From assembly GCA_016722465.1 (NCBI GenBank), contig JADKJC010000006.1:1-7892 (forward strand): a stretch of 7,892 nucleotides of DNA, written 5' to 3'. The translations under genes were made by a program, and so were the position numbers. This document shows, piece after piece, positions 1-6,443 of the stretch. Origin of the DNA: Chitinophagaceae bacterium (GTDB taxonomy: Bacteria; Bacteroidota; Bacteroidia; Chitinophagales; Chitinophagaceae). The first letter of the stretch is position 1, and each line of letters starts with the position of its first letter. The notes beneath the pieces are model-generated. The model was not told where the DNA came from. It made no database searches and saw only the letters and a program-made list of their open reading frames with translations.

Positions 1-1
1 C

Positions 2-337
2 GTTCGCTGCAGGGTGCACATCTACTGTTATGATCATATATCCGCCGGCACCTGCACTTATAGTTCTACTGACCGGGAAAGTATAAGTATGCGGGGCAGC
101 AAAGTTCCCCGGTGAGCTATTCAGAAATGTTGCACCAGTTACAGTTGGATTCACATCATTAAAATAAATGCTTATAGTGGTCAGGTCATTATTATCATGA
201 GTGCCCGTTAATGTGAACTGGATGCTGTTAATTGTAACACCAGTAATGACAGCATCCATTTTGACAACATACACAGGGTTATTACTTGTGCCTTGCATAA
301 TACTGGCAGCAACCAGCGCAGTCGTAGTCAGTGTAAC
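2..337 (-). repeat. Repeat unit 2 of the secreted protein (cut by the window edge)
   Basis: Residues 177-288 repeat unit 1 with landmarks KMD (202-204), FTLTGTHD (217-224), HTY (259-261), R267 and VDV (281-283). The copies are clearly diverged between the conserved blocks, so this is an old duplication. The unit lacks its last ~40 residues because the window ends. Confidence 0.85.
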
Positions 338-865
338 ACCTGCAATCTGTATCGTTTGAATACCTGCAGCATCGGTTTGATTATTAGTTAACGCAGGAAC
401 AGTGGTATATCCAAATAACACCGGATTTACGGCACCATTTAGTTTAACAGTATTACCATTGGTGGCTGAGGCCGCAACATCAACAGTTATCATAAAATAT
501 CCTGAGCCACCTGCTCCTATAGTTCTGTTAGCAGGCAAAATGTAAGTATGTGGTGCAACCCAGGTGCCAATTGTACCTACCAACTGGGTTGCCCCTGACA
601 AGTCGGGGGTTACAGCATTGAAATAAACGGCCACATTAGGCAGGTCATTATCATCATGTGTTCCGGTTAATGTAAATTGGATTGTGTTTACTGAAACAGG
701 CGCCACAGTTACATCCATTTTAACAACATAAACGATATTGTTATTAGTCCCGCCAGTCAGATTTGCCGACGCTACAGGGGAAGAGCTAAGTGTTACATTT
801 TGAGCAAATGAAATAACCGGCACTAAACAAAACGCAAGCAATGCGGCAGAATTATTTTTTTTCAT
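2..865 (-). CDS. Secreted tandem-repeat protein, BNR-associated N-terminal-like domains (partial, C-terminus off the window)
   Basis: The frame is open from the ATG at 865 to the left edge: 288 residues without a stop and with no frameshift. Residues 1-21 form a classical signal peptide (MKKN, hydrophobic core, ending VISFA before Q22), so the product is exported. The rest is a 153-residue unit (residues 24-176) followed by a second copy (177 onward) that is cut by the edge. Both copies share VYVVKMD, a Q-F-T-L-T-G-T-H-D block, an HTY motif, an R-T-I turn and an ITVDV strand. The Thr/Asn/Gly-rich beta pattern with a 'D-V-A-A-x-A-T-x-G-N-T-V' ending resembles the domain found N-terminal to BNR-repeat neuraminidases (Pfam BNR_assoc_N). 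That match is from memory, so the domain name is tentative. The missing C-terminus could carry an enzyme or a type IX secretion tail. It lies 204 bp downstream of the regulator, past a likely terminator, so it is probably transcribed separately. Confidence 0.85.
   Translation of the reverse strand, partial: MKKNNSAALLAFCLVPVISFAQNVTLSSSPVASANLTGGTNNNIVYVVKMDVTVAPVSVNTIQFTLTGTHDDNDLPNVAVYFNAVTPDLSGATQLVGTIGTWVAPHTYILPANRTIGAGGSGYFMITVDVAASATNGNTVKLNGAVNPVLFGYTTVPALTNNQTDAAGIQTIQIAGVTLTTTALVAASIMQGTSNNPVYVVKMDAVITGVTINSIQFTLTGTHDNNDLTTISIYFNDVNPTVTGATFLNSSPGNFAAPHTYTFPVSRTISAGAGGYMIITVDVHPAAN
338..796 (-). repeat. Repeat unit 1 of the secreted protein (153 codons)
   Basis: Residues 24-176. Landmarks KMD (49-51), FTLTGTHD (64-71), HTY (106-108), R114 and VDV (128-130) recur exactly 153 residues later in the next unit, so there has been no length change between the copies. 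Confidence 0.85.
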
Positions 866-959
866 ACACTCATTTTAAGATTGTGAAGAACCAGCAGCCC
901 GAATGAACATTTTGGCACCTGCCAGCAGTCCATTGAACAACCCTGTCAAAATTGAATGG

Positions 960-1001
960 AAAAACAGTCATTCGGTATCACTCAAATGAGTGAGTACCCG
1001 A
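960..1001 (-). terminator. Probable intrinsic terminator of the kinase-regulator unit
   Basis: On the minus strand, 68 nt after the regulator stop codon, an inverted repeat has a perfect 16-base core (978-993, arms TCACTCA/TGAGTGA around two bases). It extends with TCGGTA (972-977) against TACCCGA (995-1001). That gives 13 paired bases with two single-base bulges. A run of five T on the minus strand (964-960) follows 7 nt after the stem. The T-run is short and slightly distant, so the core palindrome could instead be an operator for the downstream gene. Confidence 0.45.
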
Positions 1002-1069
1002 TCCGTTCTTTGACCGGGAAAAGAATGTTGGCGGATAAAATGAGGAGAATTATGCGCAGATAAGGCTAC

Positions 1070-1693
1070 CTATACAATATGTTCCCCGAGTGCTTTGCCG
1101 ATAGCTTCTTTGCCGCTGTTGACATGCAATTTCTGGTAGATATTTTTAAGATGTGCGCGTGCTGTATCAAATGAGATATCGAGGTTGGCGGCAATCATCT
1201 TAGCACTATAGCCTTTAATAAGAAGGTGCAATACTTCAATCTCCCTGGGGGTCAGGAAATATTTATTACTCTTGCCATGCTGAAAACTGTTCAATACTTT
1301 TCTTGCTATGACCGGGCTCATGGGAGCACCGCCAGCAATTACTTCCTGGATACCATCGAATAATTTTTGGGGTGGGGTTTGTTTCAATAAATACCCGTTA
1401 GCACCGGCACATAAACATTGAAATAATTTTTCATCGTCCTCGAATACCGTGTACATGATCACGGATGTTTGCGGCCTATTTTCTTTTACATACCGTACTC
1501 CATTGATTCCACTATCTCCAGGCATATCAATATCCATCAATACCACATCTGGCTTATACACCCTTGTTATGGTTGCCGCCTCCTTACAATTGTTGTATTC
1601 GCCTACCATTTCATACTCCGGTTGGGTTTTCAGCAAGTATGCAAGAGATTCCCTGAGTTTGTCGTTATCCTCGAATATGATAATGCGTGGCAT
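1070..1693 (-). CDS. NarL/LuxR-family two-component response regulator
   Basis: An intact 207-residue cytoplasmic transcription factor, a normal length for the NarL/FixJ class. The receiver domain covers residues 1-120: acidic pair E8-D9, phospho-acceptor D54 in the strand VVLMDIDMP, switch residue T82 and invariant K104 in GYLLK. The C-terminal LuxR-type helix-turn-helix covers about 145-207: LTPREIEVL, then the GYSAKMIAANLDISFDTARAH recognition region, HLKNIYQKLHV and a short tail. Phosphorylation should free the DNA-binding domain for dimeric promoter binding. The start is the ATG at 1693, where receiver homology begins; no clear Shine-Dalgarno precedes it, which is usual in Bacteroidota. 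It begins 51 bp after the kinase stop on the same strand, so the kinase is almost certainly its partner. Its targets cannot be read from the window. Confidence 0.96.
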   Translation of the reverse strand: MPRIIIFEDNDKLRESLAYLLKTQPEYEMVGEYNNCKEAATITRVYKPDVVLMDIDMPGDSGINGVRYVKENRPQTSVIMYTVFEDDEKLFQCLCAGANGYLLKQTPPQKLFDGIQEVIAGGAPMSPVIARKVLNSFQHGKSNKYFLTPREIEVLHLLIKGYSAKMIAANLDISFDTARAHLKNIYQKLHVNSGKEAIGKALGEHIV

Positions 1694-1744
1694 TTTGTAA
1701 AGTTATGATCTGTTCATTTAATGACTTGTCACCCTTTTGAGTAT

Positions 1745-3286
1745 TCATCCTGTTAAAGTAATAATTATTTCAATCAGTGTTCCATTGCCGGTTATTGAAT
1801 TAATTTTAACCAACCCCTTCCATTTTTCTGCCCTCGAGCGGATATTTTTTAATCCATTCCTGTCAGTCACAATATCAGGGTCAAAACCTTTCCCGTCGTC
1901 CTTAATATAAAGAAATAATTTTTCGGCAACACATTTTACGCTGATCCATACGTTTCTGGCAGCGGCATGTTTAACTATATTGTTCATCGACTCCTTATAA
2001 ACCAGGTATACGTCACGGCGCTGCTCCATACTGATTTTTTTGGCGGCTATGTTATCATCCACATCCAGTTGACATGCCGTATTGCTGTCATCAAATAATT
2101 CGGCAGCGTAGCGGCGCATTCGTGATAACGTCTCTTCCATAGAGTCATTTCGGCTATTAACGCTCCAGATGATATCATTCAGTGCCTGACTCGTAGAAGT
2201 AACTTCCTCAGAGATACGTTGCAGGTATTTTTCCGCTTCTGCCGGCTGACCAAGATTTTTCCGACTGATCTCTGACAACATATTTATATTGGTAAGTGTA
2301 GTGCCAATATCATCGTGTAAATCGGAAGCAATGCTGTTTCGGACTTTTTGCATTTGGAGTAGTTGCCTGATCCTGTAACGGTAAAAAATATAAAACAAAA
2401 ACAACACGGCAAGTCCAACCAGCGAATAGAACCACCAGGTCCGCCAATAAGGAGGCCTGATGGCGAATTCAAAAAACGCAATAGCCCCTATTTCCTCATT
2501 CCATCCTGTTGTCCTGACTTCAAAACGGTAACTGCCCGGTTTTAAACTTGCATATGAAACATTGTGAAGGTTAGATCCTTTGCTCCAGACCGTATCCCCG
2601 CTTCCCACTAAACGATAACTGTATAACACTTGTTTTTCATTTATAAACCCCGGAGAGGAAAATTCGAATGCTGCCTGATTCTGATTATACTTCAATTTGA
2701 ATGAAGCCCCTTTATGATATGCTTTATATTTAAAAGATGTGTCACCCAAATTAACGGCTGTGATATACACCGGAAACGGAACCGATCTTTCTGTTGCACC
2801 GTCAATTATATGAACCAACCCTTTATCAGATGTTACCCACAGGGAATGGTCTTGCTGTGGTAATATTGAATTGATGCTTGCAAAAAAATTATTTGCACGA
2901 CTAAAATTAAAAACACGATATCCATTGTCTTCAGGAATGAGTTTATCAATACCCATCACTGAACCGATCCACATAGAATGATCCGCGTCCTCAGCAATTG
3001 AACGTATCCAGTCAGATGTCATCCCCTGTGACATACCTATACTCATTACGTCGTATTCATCGTTGTCTTTACTTGTCAAACGGCAAACACCCTGGTAACG
3101 CGTACCTACCCAGATATCCCCATGACTGTCCTCAAAAATGCTCCGAACGCTTTTATCAGGTAACAGGTAGGAGTAGTCTTTAACAGTAATATCTATTTTA
3201 TCGTTTAAAACACTATATGTAATACGGAATAATCCATTGTCCCTTGTACCTGCCCATAGATACCCTTTTTTATCAATATGCAGCAA
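1745..3286 (-). CDS. Sensor kinase, C-terminal piece: last blades, Y_Y_Y, TM helix and histidine kinase core
   Basis: In this piece's own numbering, residues 1-165 hold the last propeller blades (IDKKGYLWAGT, IFEDSHGDIWVGT, IAEDADHSMWIGS). A Y_Y_Y domain follows at about 215-276, ending LKPGSYRFEVR...FEFAIRPPYW. The single transmembrane helix is about 283-303. The HisKA_3-type helix contains phospho-acceptor H324 in DLHDDIGTTL, the variant usual in Bacteroidota. The ATPase has its N-box at about 431-440 (KESMNNIVKH), the G1 motif DDGKGF (463-468) and a GNGT loop (500-503). All catalytic motifs are intact. The apparent start (TTG at 3286) is only where the frame opens after the break. Three pieces with one continuous domain order argue against this being a separate cytoplasmic kinase. 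The TGA stop at 1745 leaves 51 bp before the regulator. Confidence 0.92.
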   Translation of the reverse strand: MLHIDKKGYLWAGTRDNGLFRITYSVLNDKIDITVKDYSYLLPDKSVRSIFEDSHGDIWVGTRYQGVCRLTSKDNDEYDVMSIGMSQGMTSDWIRSIAEDADHSMWIGSVMGIDKLIPEDNGYRVFNFSRANNFFASINSILPQQDHSLWVTSDKGLVHIIDGATERSVPFPVYITAVNLGDTSFKYKAYHKGASFKLKYNQNQAAFEFSSPGFINEKQVLYSYRLVGSGDTVWSKGSNLHNVSYASLKPGSYRFEVRTTGWNEEIGAIAFFEFAIRPPYWRTWWFYSLVGLAVLFLFYIFYRYRIRQLLQMQKVRNSIASDLHDDIGTTLTNINMLSEISRKNLGQPAEAEKYLQRISEEVTSTSQALNDIIWSVNSRNDSMEETLSRMRRYAAELFDDSNTACQLDVDDNIAAKKISMEQRRDVYLVYKESMNNIVKHAAARNVWISVKCVAEKLFLYIKDDGKGFDPDIVTDRNGLKNIRSRAEKWKGLVKINSITGNGTLIEIIITLTG

Positions 3287-3291
3287 ATAAA

Positions 3292-3807
3292 TCAGGAAAG
3301 TGAATTTATCCCTGCAGATGATCCGTTTTTAAAACGAACCACAAGCCCTGTCTCGGTACCTGTAAAAATAATTCCACTTGAATCCATCACAGAACAATAG
3401 ATCAGCTTAGTAGGCAGACCAGGTAAAACAGAGTCTGTTATAACCCGCTTTGTAGTGTCAAATTTTCCAAGACTTTTATTGTCAGTATAAAACAAAACAG
3501 GCCGGGTATTTTTGATATAGTCCGAATAAGGGAACTGATGTACAGACCGGACCGGCGAAAAAAGCCTTTTCTTGCTGTCAAATACATGTAAACCCGTCTC
3601 GGTCCTTGTCATGAACAGATCTTTGGCAAGCGGTACGAGGAGGCTGAAAACCTTCGAGATAGACCCATCATCCGTAGTATAAACACTGATACTGGTTTTT
3701 GTTACAAGTTTTGCCAGACCCAGTGCAGTACCGATCCAGATATTTCTTTCACTATCCTGATACAGGCACGATACAAAAGCCGATGGCAAACCATCTTTTT
3801 CAAACAA
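3292..3807 (-). CDS. Sensor kinase, middle piece: central propeller blades
   Basis: The frame resumes the propeller with LFEKDGLPS, then a canonical blade, LYQDSERNIWIGTALGLAKL, and further weaker blades such as IIFTGTETGLVVRFKNG. The apparent TTG start at 3807 is an artefact: the coding signal continues upstream in this frame as QWQL and joins VIVEK of the N-terminal piece through a single missing A. The piece ends at a TGA (3294-3292) in the middle of a propeller domain, which no natural domain boundary explains. It is too short to fold as an independent protein and has no start signal, so it should be read as part of the whole kinase gene. Confidence 0.75.
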   Translation of the reverse strand: MFEKDGLPSAFVSCLYQDSERNIWIGTALGLAKLVTKTSISVYTTDDGSISKVFSLLVPLAKDLFMTRTETGLHVFDSKKRLFSPVRSVHQFPYSDYIKNTRPVLFYTDNKSLGKFDTTKRVITDSVLPGLPTKLIYCSVMDSSGIIFTGTETGLVVRFKNGSSAGINSLS

Positions 3808-4760
3808 AAGTTGCCACTGACCGTTTTTTCAACTATCACAAGACCATGTGAAGTGGCGATCCATAAATTCCCATTGCTGTCTTCCAGCATATCATTAATA
3901 ACGCTGTTTCTTAATACAGGAATATCAAATGGGGCTGGTACCAGAGTAAAAAACGGAGAAGCATTATTTTTATGCAATTCTGAAACAAGCTTTAATCCTT
4001 TATTGGTACCGACCCAAACTCTGTTGGTAAAATCCCTGTAAATCTTATTCGTTACTACTACAATAGGTTGATGAATTACGGAGGATAATCCGAGCCGCCT
4101 GTTCAATATATAAAGCGATCCACGGCTTCCTCCTATTAAAAGCGAATCATTCAGTATCGTAAGATCATTAAATGTTGAATCCGGAAATGCCTGGACCGTT
4201 TTAACCAGTTTCCCGTTTTTGATCTCGTATATGCCACTGGAATCAGTGGCTGCAAACACCCGGTGATCCTGGAGAATGCGAAACTTATTGACGATGACAT
4301 TTCGAAATGCTTCATTTTTTAGCATGACATCCTCCTGTAAAACATCAACAGTTCCATTATTTTCAGCCAGGTATAATTTACCGTCTGCCGATTCGTAAAT
4401 ATCATTCACCATATTATGGGAAAGACCATTGGCTGTGTTAAAATTTGTGAATTTGTTGCCATCATACTTGCTCAGCCCTTCCCAGGTACCTATCCACATA
4501 AACCCCTTGCCGTCCTGGTAAATGCGGCGAATAGGATTGGAAACCAGTCCATCTTCAACAGTATATGTCTTGAAAATCAGATGCTGTGCATTTACAACTG
4601 TCCCCGGCAATAAACTGATGATAGTCAGGATCAATATGGCTAGCCGGTACTGCACTCGCAAGAAACAGCAAAGTAGCTTGCTGTTAACTAAAGATATACA
4701 ATACAACTGAGTAATGAAAGTTATCTTCCTGCAGTAACTGGCATAAAAACTTGCCTCCAA
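3702..4760 (-). CDS. Sensor kinase, N-terminal piece: signal peptide and first propeller blades
   Basis: This frame carries the export signal and the first half of the periplasmic propeller. Blade motifs IYQDGKGFMWIGTWEGL, IYRDFTNRVWVGTNKGL and MLEDSNGNLWIATSHGL are typical Reg_prop repeats. Homology ends near 3830 at VIVEK; the roughly 40 residues after that are an out-of-frame tail over the middle piece. There is no in-frame ATG at the front. The longest frame starts at TTG 4760, but the GTG at 4655-4653 gives a much better signal peptide (VQYRLAILILTIISLLPG, then NAQ), so I favour that start. A TATCTTTA element (minus strand, 4696-4689) resembles the Bacteroidota -7 box and sits about 35 nt before this GTG, but no good TTG -33 partner is visible. 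The preceding adhesin stops at 4794. Confidence 0.8.
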   Translation of the reverse strand: MEASFYASYCRKITFITQLYCISLVNSKLLCCFLRVQYRLAILILTIISLLPGTVVNAQHLIFKTYTVEDGLVSNPIRRIYQDGKGFMWIGTWEGLSKYDGNKFTNFNTANGLSHNMVNDIYESADGKLYLAENNGTVDVLQEDVMLKNEAFRNVIVNKFRILQDHRVFAATDSSGIYEIKNGKLVKTVQAFPDSTFNDLTILNDSLLIGGSRGSLYILNRRLGLSSVIHQPIVVVTNKIYRDFTNRVWVGTNKGLKLVSELHKNNASPFFTLVPAPFDIPVLRNSVINDMLEDSNGNLWIATSHGLVIVEKTVSGNFCLKKMVCHRLLYRACIRIVKEISGSVLHWVWQNL

Positions 4761-4793
4761 AAAAGCTGCTGATGCAAAACAATTGTTGGATTA

Positions 4794-5114
4794 CTAACCT
4801 TTCTTTTTTTCCAGCACTTCCAGTCGTTTTATCAATACATCTAATTGTTCCTTCAGTGTTTTATACTGCTTCTGTTGTTTACTGATCTCAGTTTTTTGCT
4901 GATCAATTATATGCTGCTGCTCCTGCACCGCTTTTACCAACGGCACCACAAACTGTTCATAACTTAACGAATAGACCAGGTGCACATTCTGCGGCGCTGC
5001 AACTCCACTGAAACTATAACCGGATGCTTTGCCGCATCCTCCACTTCCTGCGAGAAAACCGCTTTGAAGCACTTTTTCATTATCATATTTACCGGTAATC
5101 CGGTGTTGATGCAT
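4794..5114 (-). CDS. Adhesin (minus strand), C-terminal piece: end of S74-type chaperone and coiled coil
   Basis: The frame carries GKYDNEKVLQSGFLA, then SGYSFSGVAAPQN, then YSLSYEQFVVPLVKAVQEQQ. This is the standard ending of the tail-fibre/intramolecular-chaperone domain in Bacteroidota surface proteins. The last ~45 residues (EQQHIIDQQKTEISKQ through LEVLEKKKG) form a heptad-rich coiled coil, as expected for a trimerising tail. The ATG at 5114 is internal: upstream homology (RPVTYFVSNEAIRKLTG) lies in another frame. Residues 20-30 (AGSGGCGK) are misframed between two compensating deletions. The stop is TAG at 4796-4794. Confidence 0.75.
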   Translation of the reverse strand: MHQHRITGKYDNEKVLQSGFLAGSGGCGKASGYSFSGVAAPQNVHLVYSLSYEQFVVPLVKAVQEQQHIIDQQKTEISKQQKQYKTLKEQLDVLIKRLEVLEKKKG

Positions 5115-5181
5115 TATCCGGTTAACTTACGGATGGCTTCATTGCTCACAAAATAGGTGACAGGCCTGACGGGAAATAAAA

Positions 5182-5466
5182 TCAAGCCCTTTCACATCTT
5201 CTGTAACCGTATTTTTCACTCTTCCATCCGAATACGTAAACCAGGTAGTGCGTCCCCTGAGTCCAACCCGTACTCAGGTTCCCCATAAATGCCTTATTGC
5301 TGGCAGCGTTTAAAATGCCATCATTGCCGATACTGATGGTATTCGATAAACTAAAATTGGGGTATGTACCTGTTTCAGCACCTATGGAAATATTATTACT
5401 GCCGGATATTAAATTACTCAACGCCCTTTTTCCTAAAGCTGTATTGGCATATCCGAGCGTTACCAA
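5182..5466 (-). CDS. Adhesin (minus strand), piece with last repeats and head-to-chaperone junction
   Basis: The frame reads LGYANTALGKRALSN, NNISIGAETG and NTISIGNDGILNAASNKAFM, the usual transition from head repeats to the C-terminal chaperone, followed by GNLSTGWTQG. A run of four G (5254-5257) where three fit then throws the frame off. In the adjacent frame the chaperone begins TTWFTYSDGRVKNTVTEDVK and continues GLDFIS. The stretch between this piece and the previous one (5467-5651) holds further repeats (NTAIGVNAM, NTAVGLQ, NTGVGSKAF) spread over three frames. Confidence 0.65.
   Translation of the reverse strand: MVTLGYANTALGKRALSNLISGSNNISIGAETGTYPNFSLSNTISIGNDGILNAASNKAFMGNLSTGWTQGTHYLVYVFGWKSEKYGYRRCERA
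5214..5231 (-). other. Putative autoproteolysis dyad (Ser-Asp-Gly-Arg-Val-Lys) of the adhesin chaperone
   Basis: The codons TCG GAT GGA AGA GTG AAA encode S-D-G-R-V-K. S74-type intramolecular chaperones of phage tail spikes, and the related MYRF domain, use a Ser and a Lys five residues later in an S-D-x-R-x-K motif and cut just before the Ser. Both residues are present here, so self-cleavage is chemically possible; this is inferred from the motif only. Confidence 0.55.
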
Positions 5467-6138
5467 GGAAAGCCTTGGATCCTACTCCGGTATTATCAAC
5501 CCCGGTTGTTACTGAAACCGGACTGTTGTTGCCCAGTGCTGCAAGCCAACTGCTGTGTTTTTGCTTTCCAGGCAATACCGCCATTGCTGAATGACTGGAG
5601 AATCATTGCATTTACGCCTATGGCTGTATTCCCGCCGGCCAGTATTTTGACCTAAAGCCCCGTTACCATAGCCGTATTGTTTGAGCCTGAAGTATTGTGC
5701 AACGCAAAAGCCCCAACTGATGTATTATAACTCCCGCTGGTATTCAGGTACATGTTCTCAAAACCATTCGCTGTATTTACCTGACCGGTTGTATTAAACC
5801 GAAGTGATGATGCGCCGGTGGCTGTATTATAACTGGCCGTATTAAACTGCAGCGCCCTTGCGCCCAGTGCCGTATTTGAGTCACCTGAAATGTTATTAAA
5901 CAGTGCATTCACCCCAAGCGCGGTGTTAAACCCCATTCAGGTTCCTGTACATCGCATATCCACCCAGTGCCGTAATGGCAACGGAACTGACTGATGAATC
6001 CAATGCGTGTGTCCCAACAGCAGTATTTGAACCTAATGCGGCATTGCCGTTGTATAAATACATGGCAGAGTCACCCACAACTGTATTTTCATTGCCATCA
6101 GTATTACTGGCCAATGCTGCATTACCCATAACTGTATT
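5317..6138 (-). repeat. NTALG-type head repeat array of the minus-strand adhesin
   Basis: About fourteen copies of a 14-17 residue unit, N-T-[AS]-x-G-x-x-A-L-x-x-N-T-x-G-x-x, can be recognised across several frames. The family is the trimeric autotransporter (YadA-like) head repeat. Copies differ in sequence, so this is not a simple tandem duplication at DNA level. Confidence 0.75.
5652..5936 (-). CDS. Adhesin (minus strand), fourth piece: core NTALG repeats
   Basis: This is the clearest stretch of repeats: FNTALGVNALFNN, SNTALGARALQFN, YNTATGASSLRFN, VNTANGFENMYLN, YNTSVGAFALHN and NNTAM, spaced 16-17 residues apart. Each repeat is expected to form one turn of a YadA-like left-handed parallel beta-roll. 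The frame ends at a TAG just after NNTAM because one G is lacking at 5666-5667; adding it gives NNTAMGNGALGQNT in the same style. Confidence 0.7.
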   Translation of the reverse strand: MGFNTALGVNALFNNISGDSNTALGARALQFNTASYNTATGASSLRFNTTGQVNTANGFENMYLNTSGSYNTSVGAFALHNTSGSNNTAMVTGL

Positions 6139-6180
6139 GAATATCCCTCCTGAATTATACTGACCTGCCCCCACACCCAT
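5926..6180 (-). CDS. Adhesin (minus strand), third piece: first head repeats
   Basis: The frame carries GVGAGQYNSGGIFNTVMGNA, followed by NTVVGDSAMYLYNG and NTAVGTHALDSS, all degenerate copies of the NTALG..AL repeat. Upstream of its ATG the same frame extends as AGEIHPSSGNIF, so the start is not genuine. It ends at ...YRNLNG, where four G (5931-5934) stand where three would continue directly into FNTALGVNALF of the next piece. Confidence 0.65.
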   Translation of the reverse strand: MGVGAGQYNSGGIFNTVMGNAALASNTDGNENTVVGDSAMYLYNGNAALGSNTAVGTHALDSSVSSVAITALGGYAMYRNLNGV

Positions 6181-6443
6181 AAAAATATTACCACTGGATG
6201 GGTGTATTTCACCTGCCTGTAAGCATTATTCACCCGGAACCTGAGCGCCTGTTCATCTGTTGTACCAATAAACTGTGTAGCAGGATTTGTACCACTGTTA
6301 CCAGCAAGCAACCATCCGCTGCCAGCCTGGAATAAATTCATCCAGGTCGATCCATTGAAATACCAGTAAGTAGCAGTGTCTGTATCAAATACCAGCAATC
6401 CTGCAGCCGGTGCTGTAATACCAGTTCGCTGCAGCGTTGACAT
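6033..6443 (-). CDS. Adhesin (minus strand), second piece: post-signal module
   Basis: From the ATG at 6443 the frame reads MSTLQRTGITAPAAGLLVFD, then a YWYFNGSTW segment, then FIGTTDEQALRFRVNNAYR. This is the standard region between the signal peptide and the repeat region of the family, and the divergent plus-strand gene carries a matching version (LLLYDTTTSSFWVFN...FIGTTDATDLF). Homology leaves this frame at about 6225 after VNNAYR and continues as AGEIHPSSGNIFMG in the next, consistent with one missing base. The ATG is internal to the protein and unlikely to be a real start. Confidence 0.65.
   Translation of the reverse strand: MSTLQRTGITAPAAGLLVFDTDTATYWYFNGSTWMNLFQAGSGWLLAGNSGTNPATQFIGTTDEQALRFRVNNAYRQVKYTHPVVIFLWVWGQVSIIQEGYSIQLWVMQHWPVILMAMKIQLWVTLPCIYTTAMPH

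Larger units (their letters stand above)
1745..4760 (-). pseudogene. Frameshift-broken membrane sensor histidine kinase (propeller - Y_Y_Y - TM - HisKA_3 - HATPase), whole-gene span
   Basis: Three consecutive minus-strand pieces read as one protein if one base is restored at each of two places: an A-run at 3824-3829 (six A where seven would keep frame) and a C pair at 3295-3296. With two bases added, the span is 3018 nt, exactly 1006 codons, matching the roughly 1000-residue length usual for this Bacteroidota family. Domain order is complete: signal peptide, periplasmic beta-propeller with at least nine visible 'D..G.lWiGT.GL' blades, Y_Y_Y domain, one transmembrane helix, dimerisation/phosphotransfer helix and ATPase. 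The expected role is sensing an extracellular or periplasmic cue and phosphorylating the adjacent NarL-type regulator. Since every domain and catalytic motif survives, the gene may be functional in the organism, with the breaks being sequencing errors; I cannot decide from one sequence. Confidence 0.85.

Noticed and set aside
2..865. CRISPR-like or simple tandem repeat explanation for the left-end repetition
   Set aside because: The 459-bp units are diverged, in frame and protein-coding with a signal peptide, so this is a domain duplication.
1449..1708. Plus-strand frames of 79-83 codons opposite the regulator
   Set aside because: They are antisense shadows of an intact, strongly conserved regulator and show no domain, signal or start context of their own.
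2998..3183. Plus-strand frame of about 60 codons opposite the kinase
   Set aside because: It lies antisense to propeller blades with clear coding signal; the amino-acid mix looks random.
4689..4696. TATCTTTA as a Bacteroidota -7 promoter box for the kinase
   Set aside because: Seven of eight bases fit TAnnTTTG and the position is good, but there is no TTG at the -33 spacing, so I mention it only as a hint.
4778..4787. Perfect 10-base palindrome AACAATTGTT between adhesin stop and kinase start
   Set aside because: It is short and AT-rich, with no GC stem, so it is too weak to call a terminator or operator.
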